Part shown: piece after piece, positions 17,753 to 26,414 of the stretch
Position numbering within the stretch: position 1 is the first letter of the stretch
Layout of the letters: each line of letters begins with the position of its first letter
NCBI GenBank assembly: GCA_022732885.1
Contig: JAIJTS010000012.1
Location: forward strand, 1-52,197
DNA: 52,197 bases
Direction of reading: 5' to 3'
DNA from: Atopobium sp.
GTDB lineage: Bacteria > Actinomycetota > Coriobacteriia > Coriobacteriales > Atopobiaceae
Made by a program: the position numbers and the translations under genes
Notes under the pieces: generated by a model
The model's input: only the letters and a program-made list of their open reading frames with translations
The model's database searches: none
Told to the model about the DNA's origin: nothing

Positions 17753-17783
17753 GATTTAGCTGCGTTTCATGAGGTGGCCAAAT

Positions 17784-17860
17784 GGTGGGAGTAGCTCAGT
17801 TGGCAGAGCGACGGACTGTGGCTCCGTAGGTCGAGGGTTCGAGCCCCTTTTCCCACCCCA
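17784..17860 (+). tRNA. tRNA-His (anticodon GTG)
   Basis: A 77-base cloverleaf with an encoded CCA. The anticodon loop CTGTGGC gives GTG. An extra G at 17784 faces the discriminator C, the G-1 identity element of tRNA-His. It is 15 bases before tRNA-Lys and probably co-transcribed with it. Confidence 0.97.
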
Positions 17861-17875
17861 TTCGAAGCGTTTATC

Positions 17876-17951
17876 GGATCGTTAGCTCAGCTGGTAGAGC
17901 AGGGGACTCTTAATCCCAAGGTCCAGGGTTCGAACCCCTGACGATCCACCA
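17876..17951 (+). tRNA. tRNA-Lys (anticodon CTT)
   Basis: A 76-base cloverleaf with an encoded CCA. The anticodon loop CTCTTAA gives CTT, reading AAG. The acceptor GGATCGT/ACGATCC is perfect. The outermost anticodon-stem pair is a G-A mismatch, which is tolerated in many tRNAs. A terminator follows 11 bases later. Confidence 0.96.
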
Positions 17952-17961
17952 TTTAAATTTC

Positions 17962-17993
17962 AAACCCTGACTCAAGTCAGGGTTTATTTTTTT
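17962..17993 (+). terminator. Intrinsic terminator after tRNA-Lys
   Basis: AAACCCTGACT and AGTCAGGGTTT form a perfect stem, followed by ATTTTTTT. It closes the two-tRNA transcript. Confidence 0.92.
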
Positions 17994-18080
17994 ATGAGTC
18001 GTGAGTTTCTAATTGTTTGTTGAGAGCGATTGCGTCATACTGAAGTCTCCATGATTTTATTGTAGTTCGGAGGACTTGCC

Positions 18081-19094
18081 GTGATTTACACAATGACGCT
18101 TAATCCCGCGCTTGACTATGTCATGCATCCAAACACATTGGACATGGGCTTTACCAATCGCTCTTCCTCAGAAGAGTTGCATTGTGGTGGTAATGGAATT
18201 AATGTCTCTACTCTTTTAAAAGAGCTGGACAAGGTTACCGTTGCCATGGGAATTGTTGGAGGTTTCACTGGAGAGTATCTGCTAAGTGATCTTCAGCGTC
18301 AGGGAATTCCTAGTAACTTTGTTAAGCTAGATTCTGGTTTTACCCGCATTAACGTCAAACTTAACGGCATTGTTATGACTATGGTCAACGGCAATGGCCC
18401 ACGCATTCCAGAGAAGAAGGTTGATGAGCTTCTGGAGCGCATGGATGTTGTTGGCGCTGGTGACACCCTGGTTCTTACGGGATCTATTCCAAGTTCACTT
18501 CCTGAGGACATCTACACTCGTCTTATGGCTCAGCTTGCAGGTCGCGGCATTCAGTTTGTTGTTGATGCCCCAGGCCAGCTGCTTATGGAGGCTATTAAGG
18601 CTCAGCCGTTCTTGATTAAACCTAACAACCATGAGGTTGGACGAATTTTTGGTGCCAATCCAGAGACTCCCGAAGAGTGCATTCCATTTGCAAAGAAGCT
18701 CCAGGACGGTGGCGCTCGTAACGTTATCGTTTCTTGTGGTGGTGCAGGTTCTTTGCTTCTGGATGAGTACGGCACTGAACACATTGTCCCAACTGCTAAG
18801 ATTCGCCTGGTTAATGCGACTGGCGCTGGAGACTCCATGGTTGCTGGTTTTCTTGCAAAAATTACTACTGGCTATGATTACGATACTGCACTTATCTACG
18901 CTTCTGCCTGCGGTACCGCAACTGCTGCAAGCAAGGGAATTGCAAAGCGTGCAACTATCGATCGCGTTGTTACTGCCCTTTATAAGAAAATGGGCCGAGA
19001 AATGCCTGCTTCTATTGCTGAAGAGATCAAATTAGCTCGTCAAAAAGAAGAAAGCCGTGATTCTAAGGCATCTTGGCTTGCTGATAACAAGTAG
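18081..19094 (+). CDS. fruK: 1-phosphofructokinase (PfkB family)
   Basis: Phosphorylates fructose 1-phosphate to the 1,6-bisphosphate. The 337-residue protein begins VIYTMTLNPALDYV from a GTG start; GGAGG lies seven bases upstream, and the family N-terminus supports this start. The substrate-binding GGNGINVS and the PfkB signature NATGAGDSMVAGFLA with catalytic D251 are intact. Tagatose-6-phosphate kinase is the main alternative, since the two are close. No fructose PTS permease gene is adjacent, so the transporter must be elsewhere. The C-terminal ~25 residues are charged and extra. It forms a one-gene unit with its own terminator. Confidence 0.85.
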   Translation: MIYTMTLNPALDYVMHPNTLDMGFTNRSSSEELHCGGNGINVSTLLKELDKVTVAMGIVGGFTGEYLLSDLQRQGIPSNFVKLDSGFTRINVKLNGIVMTMVNGNGPRIPEKKVDELLERMDVVGAGDTLVLTGSIPSSLPEDIYTRLMAQLAGRGIQFVVDAPGQLLMEAIKAQPFLIKPNNHEVGRIFGANPETPEECIPFAKKLQDGGARNVIVSCGGAGSLLLDEYGTEHIVPTAKIRLVNATGAGDSMVAGFLAKITTGYDYDTALIYASACGTATAASKGIAKRATIDRVVTALYKKMGREMPASIAEEIKLARQKEESRDSKASWLADNK

Positions 19095-19174
19095 CAAATT
19101 TCTGGTACTGCGTTTTTCTCAAAGAATGTAGTAGTAAAAGTATTACTTGTTGTTTTACTAAATAAGGTTTTTAG

Positions 19175-19210
19175 CACTTGGTAAGAAAGATTTTCTTACC
19201 AAGTGTTTTT
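19175..19210 (+). terminator. Intrinsic terminator after fruK
   Basis: CACTTGGTAAGAAA pairs with TTTCTTACCAAGTG across a short loop and is followed by TTTTT. It separates fruK from ptsI, which must therefore have its own promoter in 19211-19359. Confidence 0.9.
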
Positions 19211-19359
19211 ATTGAAATTTATTTAAAGATACTCATAACGTAACAGGTCAAAAAAATGTTACTCTGTAGAAAGACAGTTTTGTTTCTGCACCAGTTGCCC
19301 TATGTGGTTAGGTTTGCAGAACTTTATACACCGCTATGCGGAAAATGATAGGAGCAAGT

Positions 19360-21063
19360 ATGTTTGAGGGAGTCAATGCGTCTAACGGAATCGGCATCGG
19401 CACTGCTCAGGTTGCCGTAGATCCAGACCTCACTTTTACTCCGCACACTGTTGAAGACACTGCTGCAGAGAAGGCTCGCTATGCAGAGGCTGTAACTAAG
19501 TTTATCGCACAAACTAATGCACAGATTGAGCGTATGACCAAGACAGTGGGTGAGGAAGCTGCTGCAATTATGGGTGCTCACATCGAGTTTGCTGAGGATG
19601 AGGGCATCAAAGAGGCTGTTAACGGCGCTATTGACGGTGGCACCTGCGTTGAGCAGGCTGTAAGTGACGCATATGACATGTACTACAACATGTTCCTTGG
19701 CATGGAAGATGAGCTCTTCCGTGAGCGTGCCGCAGACGTTGCTGACGTCAAGACTGGTCTTCTCGCTGACCTTCTTGGCAAGGAGGTTGTTGACCTTTCT
19801 ACACTTCCAGAGAACTCCGTTATTGTCTGCCATGAGCTGACTCCTTCAATGACTGCAGACATCGATAAGGACCACGTAGCAGGTATTGTTACCGAGACAG
19901 GCGGCCGTACTTCTCACTCCGCAATTATTGCTCGTGCTCTTGAGATTCCTGCAGTTCTTTCTGTTCCTAACATTACTTCTGAGGTTGCAACAGGTAACGC
20001 CATTGTTGTTGACGGCACTAACGGCAAGGTTGTCGTCAATCCTTCTGAGGCTGAGCTTGCTGAGTACAAGGCTCAGGCTGAGGCTTATGCTGCAGAAAAG
20101 GCTGCTCTTGAGGCTTACCGTGGCAAGGAGACTGTAACTGCTGACGGTATCAAGGTTCTGCTTGTTGCTAACATCGGCAACCCAGATGACGCTAACGGCG
20201 CAGTTGACGCTGACGCTGAGGGCATTGGCCTGTTCCGCTCCGAGTTCTTGTTCATGGACGCAAAGGAGCTCCCAAGCGAGGAAGAGCAGTTTGCTGCCTA
20301 CCAGAAGGTTGCTCTTCGCCTGAAGGATAAGCCAGTCATCATCCGTACCCTTGATGTTGGTGGCGATAAAGAGATTCCTTACCTTAATATGAAGGCTGAG
20401 GAAAACCCATTCATGGGCTTCCGTGCTATCCGTTACTGCCTCAACAATGCTGAGCAGTATAAGGTTCAGCTCCGTGCTCTTCTCCGTGCATCTGCATTTG
20501 GTGACATCAAGATTATGCTTCCTCTTGTCACCACTGTTGACGAGGTTCGTGAGGCTAAGGCTCTTGTTGAGGAGTGCAAGCGTGAGCTTGACGCCGAGGG
20601 CGTGGCTTACAACAAGGACATTGAGGTTGGCACTATGATTGAGACCCCATCTGCATCTCTGATTGCAGATAAACTGGCTCGTGAGTGCGACTTCTTCTCC
20701 ATTGGCACCAATGACCTTATTGGTTACACCATGTGCGCTGACCGCGGTAATGATCGCGTTGCTTACCTCTACGAGGTCTACCAGCCATCCGTTCTCCGTT
20801 CTCTCAAGTTCCTCATCGGCGAGGGCAACAAGGAGAAGATCATGGTTGGTATGTGCGGCGAGGCGGCTGCAGATCCGCTGCTCATTCCAGTCCTTCTTTC
20901 CTTTGGCCTGGACGAGTTCTCCGTTTCTGCACCATCTGTCCTGCGCACCCGTAAGACCATTGCTGCTTGGACAAAGGCTGAGGCAGACGAGCTCACCGCT
21001 CGTGTCATGGAGCTTGATACCGCAGCTGAGGTTAAGGCTCTGCTTGAGCGTGAAGCTCGCTAA
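19360..21063 (+). CDS. ptsI: Phosphoenolpyruvate-protein phosphotransferase (PTS enzyme I)
   Basis: Cytoplasmic enzyme I, which takes phosphate from PEP and passes it to HPr for PTS sugar uptake. The phosphorylated histidine is H186 in GGRTSHSAIIARALEIPAV. The PEP-binding barrel has GIGLFRSEFLFMD and the active-site cysteine in MVGMCGEAAADP. The ATG at 19360 follows AGGAG by five bases; ATGs at 19336 and 19345 are in frame but lack such a site. That gives 567 residues, normal for the family. HPr (ptsH) is often the neighbour but is absent here. The codon choice is strongly biased (GCT, CGT, AAG), consistent with high expression. Confidence 0.96.
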   Translation: MFEGVNASNGIGIGTAQVAVDPDLTFTPHTVEDTAAEKARYAEAVTKFIAQTNAQIERMTKTVGEEAAAIMGAHIEFAEDEGIKEAVNGAIDGGTCVEQAVSDAYDMYYNMFLGMEDELFRERAADVADVKTGLLADLLGKEVVDLSTLPENSVIVCHELTPSMTADIDKDHVAGIVTETGGRTSHSAIIARALEIPAVLSVPNITSEVATGNAIVVDGTNGKVVVNPSEAELAEYKAQAEAYAAEKAALEAYRGKETVTADGIKVLLVANIGNPDDANGAVDADAEGIGLFRSEFLFMDAKELPSEEEQFAAYQKVALRLKDKPVIIRTLDVGGDKEIPYLNMKAEENPFMGFRAIRYCLNNAEQYKVQLRALLRASAFGDIKIMLPLVTTVDEVREAKALVEECKRELDAEGVAYNKDIEVGTMIETPSASLIADKLARECDFFSIGTNDLIGYTMCADRGNDRVAYLYEVYQPSVLRSLKFLIGEGNKEKIMVGMCGEAAADPLLIPVLLSFGLDEFSVSAPSVLRTRKTIAAWTKAEADELTARVMELDTAAEVKALLEREAR

Positions 21064-21088
21064 GTCTTAGCTCACACAATACAAATTT

Positions 21089-21124
21089 AGGGGTATCTGC
21101 ACTGGCAGATGCCCCTGTTTCTTT
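21089..21124 (+). terminator. Intrinsic terminator after ptsI
   Basis: AGGGGTATCTGC pairs with GCAGATGCCCCT through one G-U wobble and is followed by GTTTCTTT. Confidence 0.8.
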
Positions 21125-21197
21125 AGCAAAAACCTTTTGGCGAGAAAATCAATCTTCTCGCAAAGCGCAACCTACGATATACAAGCCACATTGCGTA

Positions 21198-22127
21198 CTA
21201 GGGAATAATCACGGAAAGAGCGTCGGGGATAACTTCAATAACAAACTGCTCTGCAAAAGGAAGCTCCTCACCATCAACTTGAACAGGAACAGGCTCGTGA
21301 AAAGTTACCACTGCTTGTTTGAGGTGACGCTCTTCGATGATACGTGAGTTGACGTGCTTACCAGCTCTTGCTAGACCAAACAAAGCTAGCAGGTGAGGAA
21401 TGTTGGGCACTTTGGTGTTGTAGCAAACGGTGAGAAGACCGTCATCGGGGTGTGCGTGTGGGCAAACCTTAAAGCCTCCACCATACGTAGGACCAACCTG
21501 GAAGGCCATGATAAGTGCTTGAAGATCAATGTTTTTCTCACCATCAAACGAGACGGAGCAGGAATAACCTTTGCTGCCAGCAGCCATAAACTTGAGCCCT
21601 GAGGTCAAGAAGAGCGCTTCGCCTTCAGTTGATGAGTTGTTTGCGCGGCGTTTTGTGGTATCAGCCGCAATAGCTGCATCAAGTCCAAACGACATGGTTT
21701 CCATGAAGTAAACGTTGTTGACGCGACCAATTTCTAGTTGGGTAACCTTGCCGCGAACCAACTGTGCAAACGCACCTTCTGGGTCATTGATTTTCATGCC
21801 CAGAGTGCGTGCATAATCATTTCCAGAACCCATTGGGATAATGCCAAGAGCAGGGCGTGTCTCTGGCGATAAGGTCATGAGGCCGTTGACCACTTCATGG
21901 ATGACGCCATCTCCACCAAGTGCGACAACCGTATCAAACTCTGAGGCTTCTGCGGCCATGACGCGAGCGTCACCCATAGCTGTGGTGAGTTTAAGCTCGT
22001 ATCCGTTGGTTGCAGCTGAATAGCTGGCCAAAAAGTGGCGAGCAAACTCTGCACCAGCAGCGCCTTTACCACTGTGAGCAGCAGGGTTAGCGATGATAAG
22101 TGTGCGTCCAAGAGGGGATAGAGACAT
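21198..22127 (-). CDS. Diacylglycerol kinase family lipid kinase
   Basis: Soluble lipid kinase of the DagK/YegS catalytic family, 309 residues. The N-terminus IIANPAAHSGKGA, the nucleotide loop VALGGDGVIHEVVNGL and PMGSGNDYARTLG are the conserved kinase motifs. Family members phosphorylate diacylglycerol, undecaprenol or other lipids; which one cannot be told. It is convergent with ptsI and divergent from the export permease at 22301. A role in recycling the lipid carrier or glycolipid precursors is an inference. Confidence 0.87.
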   Translation of the reverse strand: MSLSPLGRTLIIANPAAHSGKGAAGAEFARHFLASYSAATNGYELKLTTAMGDARVMAAEASEFDTVVALGGDGVIHEVVNGLMTLSPETRPALGIIPMGSGNDYARTLGMKINDPEGAFAQLVRGKVTQLEIGRVNNVYFMETMSFGLDAAIAADTTKRRANNSSTEGEALFLTSGLKFMAAGSKGYSCSVSFDGEKNIDLQALIMAFQVGPTYGGGFKVCPHAHPDDGLLTVCYNTKVPNIPHLLALFGLARAGKHVNSRIIEERHLKQAVVTFHEPVPVQVDGEELPFAEQFVIEVIPDALSVIIP

Positions 22128-22300
22128 TTTGCACCATTTCTCTAAGCGCTACTGTTGATCATGTTGTTATTTAAGAGTCTTGCCACCACGTAAATAAACA
22201 AAATAGTGGAGAAAACAGTTCAACAACATTTCAAGTTTAAACGGCTTCGTCGGTCTGTGCTAGGATAAAACATACAGAATTCGTTAGAAAAGGATAGCGC

Positions 22301-23143
22301 GTGAGCGAGTCTTTAACACCAATCAATAATGTGCAGGAAGTAAGCATTGTTTCTGCTCGAGATGCATGGTATCCAACGCATCAGCGAGATCAGTTCATTT
22401 TGCGTCAGCTGGTAAGCAAAGACTTCAAGCTCAAATATCGTCGCTCTATTTTGGGTGTTGTGTGGTCGGTTTTGAACCCACTTTTGATGATGACGGTTAT
22501 GGCGGTTGTCTTTTCTACCTTTTTGGGTAATCGCGCTGAGGATGTTGTGAATTATCCTTTATATCTTATTCTGGGTAACACGGCATTTCAGCTCATGAAC
22601 GATGCTACTACTATGGGAATGCGCTCAATTATTGATGCGTCTAGTCTTCTTAAGAAGGTTCGCATTAATCGTGTTGTTTTTCCTATTCAGAAGGTTCTTT
22701 TTGCAGTTGTAAACTATCTTTTCTCGCTTATTGCTGTTGGCATTGTCATGCTTGTCTTCCGCATTCCACTAACTATTTACGCACTGTTGACACCCGTTGC
22801 CTTGCTGCTTTTAGCTTGTTTTTGCATTGGGCTTGCAATGCTTCTCTCGGCCCTTGCGGTCTTCTTTAGAGACGTTATTCACTTGTGGAGTGTTGTAACC
22901 ACCGCCTGGATGTATGGCACGCCTCTGTTTTATTCCGTTAACATTATGTCGCCTTGGATGCTTCAGATTGAGCGTTTTAATCCAATGTTTCACTTTGTAA
23001 CATTTATTAGAGACTGTCTTCTTTTTCAGAAATTCCCTGCAACAAGCACAATTTTAGGTTGCTTTGTTTCAGCAGTCCTTGCTCTTGTTATTGGCTATAT
23101 GGTTTTTCATAAATTAGAGAAGAAATTTATTCTTCATATTTAA
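22301..23143 (+). CDS. ABC-2 type export permease, polysaccharide or teichoic-acid type, no ATPase beside it
   Basis: Membrane component of a glycan exporter (Wzm/TagG type), 280 residues. The pattern DQFILRQLVSKDFKLKYRRS followed by ILGVVWSVLNPLLMM is the family start, and about six membrane segments follow. The GTG at 22301 is preceded by AAAGGAT about nine bases upstream. The partner ATPase (Wzt/TagH), normally the next gene, is not here; the next gene is the convergent gntR, only eight bases away. The ATPase must be elsewhere, or was lost. Confidence 0.85.
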   Translation: MSESLTPINNVQEVSIVSARDAWYPTHQRDQFILRQLVSKDFKLKYRRSILGVVWSVLNPLLMMTVMAVVFSTFLGNRAEDVVNYPLYLILGNTAFQLMNDATTMGMRSIIDASSLLKKVRINRVVFPIQKVLFAVVNYLFSLIAVGIVMLVFRIPLTIYALLTPVALLLLACFCIGLAMLLSALAVFFRDVIHLWSVVTTAWMYGTPLFYSVNIMSPWMLQIERFNPMFHFVTFIRDCLLFQKFPATSTILGCFVSAVLALVIGYMVFHKLEKKFILHI

Positions 23144-23150
23144 CGCAAAA

Positions 23151-23870
23151 CTATCTCTTTGAAATAACTTTATAGCAGAACGTTTCTGGGTGACTGCGAG
23201 TTTGCGTAAAGCCAAACATAATGCCTCTCGAGTTAAATGAATGGCTTTCTACCACCGCTACGCAATTAAAAAATCCAAGCTCCAGATGTTGAAGGTCTTC
23301 TTTAGTTGCCAACTCAACACTGATTGTTCTTTTGCTCTTTAGAATTTTCATGTGAAGCGTGTTCTCTAAATATGCAAAGATAGACGTAGAAGCATCGTCA
23401 ATGGTTAAATTTCCTACAGCAGAGGCTAAAAGGTAATCGTTGTCTATCTGGCGAGAATACCCATTGAGTTTGCGAATTCGAACTATATGTATAAGTTCTT
23501 CCCCTGCTTTAAACCCAGTTTGACGGGAAATCTTGTCTGTGCACGGTACATGTTCGAATACAATGACGTTTGTATCAGGTACAAGATGGTTTCTGTGGGC
23601 ATATTCTTGAAAGGACTCAAGTCCTTCTAGTGAACCAATAACTTCACTTGGTTTTTTCTGCCAGATAACACGAACGCCCCTGCCATGAATTGGTTGAAGG
23701 AGCGCTTCATCCGATAGGAGAGTAAGTGCTCGTCGGACAGTGTTTCTTGAGCAAGAATATGTTTTGGTAAGCTTCATTTCGGTGGGTAAATAGGACTCAT
23801 AGGCGTAGGTACCGTCTAAGATTTTATTTTTTAAATCCTGATAAATCGTATCGAATAGTGCGCTTGGCAT
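23151..23870 (-). CDS. GntR-family transcriptional regulator with a UTRA sensor domain
   Basis: DNA-binding regulator of 239 residues. The N-terminal winged-helix is typical of the GntR family (PTEMKLTKTYSCSRNTVRRAL). The C-terminal ~150 residues, with VELATKEDLQHLEL near the end, fit the UTRA ligand-binding domain of HutC/TreR/YvoA-like proteins. It is divergent from the maltodextrin operon across 295 bases that hold two palindromes. It most likely controls that operon and itself in response to a sugar or sugar phosphate; this rests on position. Confidence 0.88.
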   Translation of the reverse strand: MPSALFDTIYQDLKNKILDGTYAYESYLPTEMKLTKTYSCSRNTVRRALTLLSDEALLQPIHGRGVRVIWQKKPSEVIGSLEGLESFQEYAHRNHLVPDTNVIVFEHVPCTDKISRQTGFKAGEELIHIVRIRKLNGYSRQIDNDYLLASAVGNLTIDDASTSIFAYLENTLHMKILKSKRTISVELATKEDLQHLELGFFNCVAVVESHSFNSRGIMFGFTQTRSHPETFCYKVISKR

Positions 23871-23961
23871 AGTATTTCCTTAATAAGCTGCTGAAGTTCA
23901 AAGTTACCTGTTCAAATTACCCTTGATTAGATAGTAGCTTTATAGATATAAAACGAACATA

Positions 23962-23984
23962 AAATGGTTCCTTTCATACCATTT
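23962..23984. promoter_or_regulatory. Inverted repeat between gntR and the maltodextrin operon
   Basis: AAATGGT and ACCATTT are perfect inverted arms with a nine-base gap, about 95 bases before the gntR start. A regulator-binding site or a hairpin in the gntR leader are both possible. Confidence 0.3.
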
Positions 23985-24012
23985 ACCGATAAATTTATAC
24001 CGCTCGGAAGTG

Positions 24013-24028
24013 AGTTGTTTAAACAACT
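24013..24028. promoter_or_regulatory. Candidate GntR operator, 16-bp perfect palindrome
   Basis: AGTTGTTTAAACAACT is a perfect palindrome whose core GTTTAAAC fits the GTnTAnAC shape known for operators of the HutC subfamily. It lies between the divergent gntR and importer genes, about 47 bases upstream of the TTGACA box at 24075. It is the best operator candidate in the window for the neighbouring regulator. Confidence 0.5.
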
Positions 24029-24074
24029 TAACAGTACAAATATACTTTTCTTCGTAGACGTAAGCACAATTGTT

Positions 24075-24104
24075 TTGACAGTGTATCAAAGCATGGCTTA
24101 TGAA
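24075..24104 (+). promoter_or_regulatory. Promoter of the maltodextrin operon
   Basis: A consensus -35 box TTGACA (24075-24080) is followed after 17-18 bases by TTATGA or TATGAA. This places the transcription start near 24111, about 55 bases before the first gene. Confidence 0.6.
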
Positions 24105-24165
24105 AATCATGAGAAGAGACGTCAACCTAGCAAAGGGTTAGGGGCGCTCTCTAAGGAGGAGTCTT

Positions 24166-25476
24166 ATGTCTGGTATCAATCGTAGGCAGTTTGTCACCTT
24201 AAGTGCGTCAACTCTTTGCTCTCTGGGTCTTGTTGCTTGTGGCGGAAATAACCCCTCAAAGCAGGGAGATTCTAATTCAGCAAAAGGCTCAGTTTATTTT
24301 CTAAACTTCAAGCCTGAGGTTGATCAGCAGTGGAAAGATCTTGCAGCTAAGTATACTGAGGAAACTAAGGTTCCTGTAAAGGTAGTAACTGCTGCTTCTG
24401 ATACTTATGCACAGACATTCCAGTCTGAGATTAACAAGGATGCTTCTGTAGCACCAACACTGTTCCAGACAAATGGTCCTTCTGGTCTTATTGGTGTAAA
24501 GGACTACTGCATTGACCTTAAGGGTGCCAAGATCCTGGATGAGCTCACCAATGATACTCTTAAGCTTCAGGAGGATGGCGTTGTCTACGGTGTTGACTAC
24601 GTAGAGGAAGACTACGGCATCATCTACAACAAGAAGCTACTCGAGAAGGCGGGTTATAAGGGAGACGATATCAAGGACTTTGCTTCTCTAAAGAAGATTG
24701 TTGAAGATATTCAGACTCGCAAGGCAGAGCTTGGCGTAAAGGGTGCATTTACCAGCGCTGGCCTTGATTCCAGTTCTGATTGGCGCTTTACCACTCACCT
24801 TGCAAACCTTCCTCTGTACTATGAGTTCAAGGATACCGGCAAGCCAGATGCTAAAGAAATCAAGGGAACCTATCTTCCTAACTACAAGCAGATTTTTGAC
24901 CTCTATATCAACAACGCTACATGTAGCCCAACTGAGCTTTCTGGCAAGACTGGCGATGACGCTGTCGCAGAGTTTGTTAACGGTGAAGCAGTCTTCTACC
25001 AGAATGGTACCTGGGCATACAATGACATCAAGAAGCTTGGCGACGATGCCCTTGGTATGATTCCAATTTACATCGGCGTTAAGGGTGAAGAGAAGCAGGG
25101 TATGTGCTCTGGCGGCGAGAACTATTGGTGCGTAAGCTCCAAGGCAGACGACGCTTCCCAGAAGGCAACGCTTGACTTTATCTATTGGTGTGTAACTTCT
25201 GATACTGCTACCACTGCAATTGCTGAGGATATGGGCTTCACCATTCCATTCAAGAACGCAAAGGCAACTAAGAATGCACTTGCAAACATTGCAGCTGAGT
25301 ATACAAAGAAGGGCAATGAGCCCGTGGCTTGGGACTTTATTTACATTCCTTCTCAGGAATGGAAGAACAATCTCTCCAGTGCACTTAAGGGCTATGCAGC
25401 AGGAACTGAGGGCTGGGATGCTGTTAAGTCCGCATTCGTTGATGGCTGGAAGACTGAGAAAGAGGCTAACGCATAG
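24166..25476 (+). CDS. Maltodextrin-type ABC transporter substrate-binding lipoprotein
   Basis: Extracellular solute-binding protein of family 1 (MalE-like), 436 residues. The signal region has a twin-arginine-like NRRQFVTLSA and a lipobox ending GLVAC, so it is probably a Tat-exported lipoprotein. AAGGAGGAG gives a strong ribosome-binding site. The mature part shows typical features such as YGIIYNKKLLEKAGY and GEAVFYQNGTWAY. Maltodextrin is inferred from the malQ and glgP genes downstream; other glucosides remain possible. Its stop is followed by a long palindrome, probably a processing or attenuation site that lets this gene be made in excess over the permeases. Confidence 0.88.
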   Translation: MSGINRRQFVTLSASTLCSLGLVACGGNNPSKQGDSNSAKGSVYFLNFKPEVDQQWKDLAAKYTEETKVPVKVVTAASDTYAQTFQSEINKDASVAPTLFQTNGPSGLIGVKDYCIDLKGAKILDELTNDTLKLQEDGVVYGVDYVEEDYGIIYNKKLLEKAGYKGDDIKDFASLKKIVEDIQTRKAELGVKGAFTSAGLDSSSDWRFTTHLANLPLYYEFKDTGKPDAKEIKGTYLPNYKQIFDLYINNATCSPTELSGKTGDDAVAEFVNGEAVFYQNGTWAYNDIKKLGDDALGMIPIYIGVKGEEKQGMCSGGENYWCVSSKADDASQKATLDFIYWCVTSDTATTAIAEDMGFTIPFKNAKATKNALANIAAEYTKKGNEPVAWDFIYIPSQEWKNNLSSALKGYAAGTEGWDAVKSAFVDGWKTEKEANA

Positions 25477-25505
25477 TAGTCCTTCTAGTAATGCTTTGAT
25501 TGGTG

Positions 25506-25539
25506 AGAGACGAGAAGAGAGATCTCTCTTCTCGTCTCT
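25506..25539 (+). promoter_or_regulatory. Perfect 34-bp palindrome between binding-protein and permease genes
   Basis: The 17-base arms meet without a spacer (centre GA|TC) and match at every position. In RNA this forms a very stable hairpin with only a short turn, followed by TTGTTATT. It lies 30 bases after the binding-protein stop and 20 before the permease start. It could act as a partial terminator or as a block to 3' exonucleases, as intergenic hairpins do between malE and malF in enteric bacteria. Confidence 0.75.
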
Positions 25540-25559
25540 TGTTATTGGAGGGTATCTCT

Positions 25560-26414
25560 ATGGCTAAGATGTTGAAGCGGTGGTGGCCATTATTTGTTCT
25601 GCCTACAGCGCTCTCTTTTTTGTTTGGCTTTATGATTCCGTTTGTACAGGGATTTTATCTTTCATTTTGTAAATTTATTACCATTAGCGATGCAAAGCCA
25701 GTTGGTCTGGATAACTATGTAGCAGCTTTTTCAGATCCACAGTTTGCTCATGCTTTTTGGTATACCGCATTATTTGCACTAGTCTCAACAGTTCTTATTA
25801 ATGTGTTGGCGCTTGCAATTGCACTCGCCTTAACTCGCAAGAACCTTAAGGGTACCAATTCATTTAGGACTGTCTTTTTTATGCCAAACCTTATCGGTGG
25901 CATTGTTTTAGGTTATATCTGGAATATTTTGATTAACTGTGCGCTTTCTATTGTGGGTGAGCAGCTTCTTGCGCTTAATAGCACTGCTGGATTCTGGGGA
26001 ATGATTCTTCTTACCCTTTGGCAGCAGGTTGGCTATATGATGATTATTTATATTGCCGGTCTGCAGTCTATTCCAAGTGACTATCTTGAAGCAGCACGAG
26101 TTGATGGAGCAAATGCTTGGCAGACACTTTGGAAGGTAAAAATTCCAAACTTAATGTCTACTATTACAATTTGTCTTTTCTTGACGGTAACAAATGGCTT
26201 TAAATTATTTGATCAGAACTTGGCGCTTACTGCAGGTGAGCCTAAGCATTCAACCGAAATGCTTGCTCTTAATATTTACAATACCTTCTACGCTCGACAG
26301 GGAGCAAAGTGGATGGGTATCGGCCAGGCTAAAGCTGTTATTTTCTGCATTCTAGTTATTTGTATTGTCATGATTCAGCTGAGAACTACCAGGTCAAGGG
26401 AGGTGCAGCAATAA
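25560..26414 (+). CDS. Sugar ABC transporter permease, MalF type
   Basis: First inner-membrane subunit of the importer, 284 residues. The ATG at 25560 follows TTGGAGGG by seven bases; an upstream in-frame start at 25500 would fall inside the palindrome and is rejected. Six hydrophobic segments are visible. The conserved ATPase-contact loop is YLEAARVDGANAWQTLWKVK (EAA motif). It lacks the long second periplasmic loop of enteric MalF, as in Gram-positive sugar importers. Its stop overlaps the next start in TAATG. Confidence 0.92.
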   Translation: MAKMLKRWWPLFVLPTALSFLFGFMIPFVQGFYLSFCKFITISDAKPVGLDNYVAAFSDPQFAHAFWYTALFALVSTVLINVLALAIALALTRKNLKGTNSFRTVFFMPNLIGGIVLGYIWNILINCALSIVGEQLLALNSTAGFWGMILLTLWQQVGYMMIIYIAGLQSIPSDYLEAARVDGANAWQTLWKVKIPNLMSTITICLFLTVTNGFKLFDQNLALTAGEPKHSTEMLALNIYNTFYARQGAKWMGIGQAKAVIFCILVICIVMIQLRTTRSREVQQ

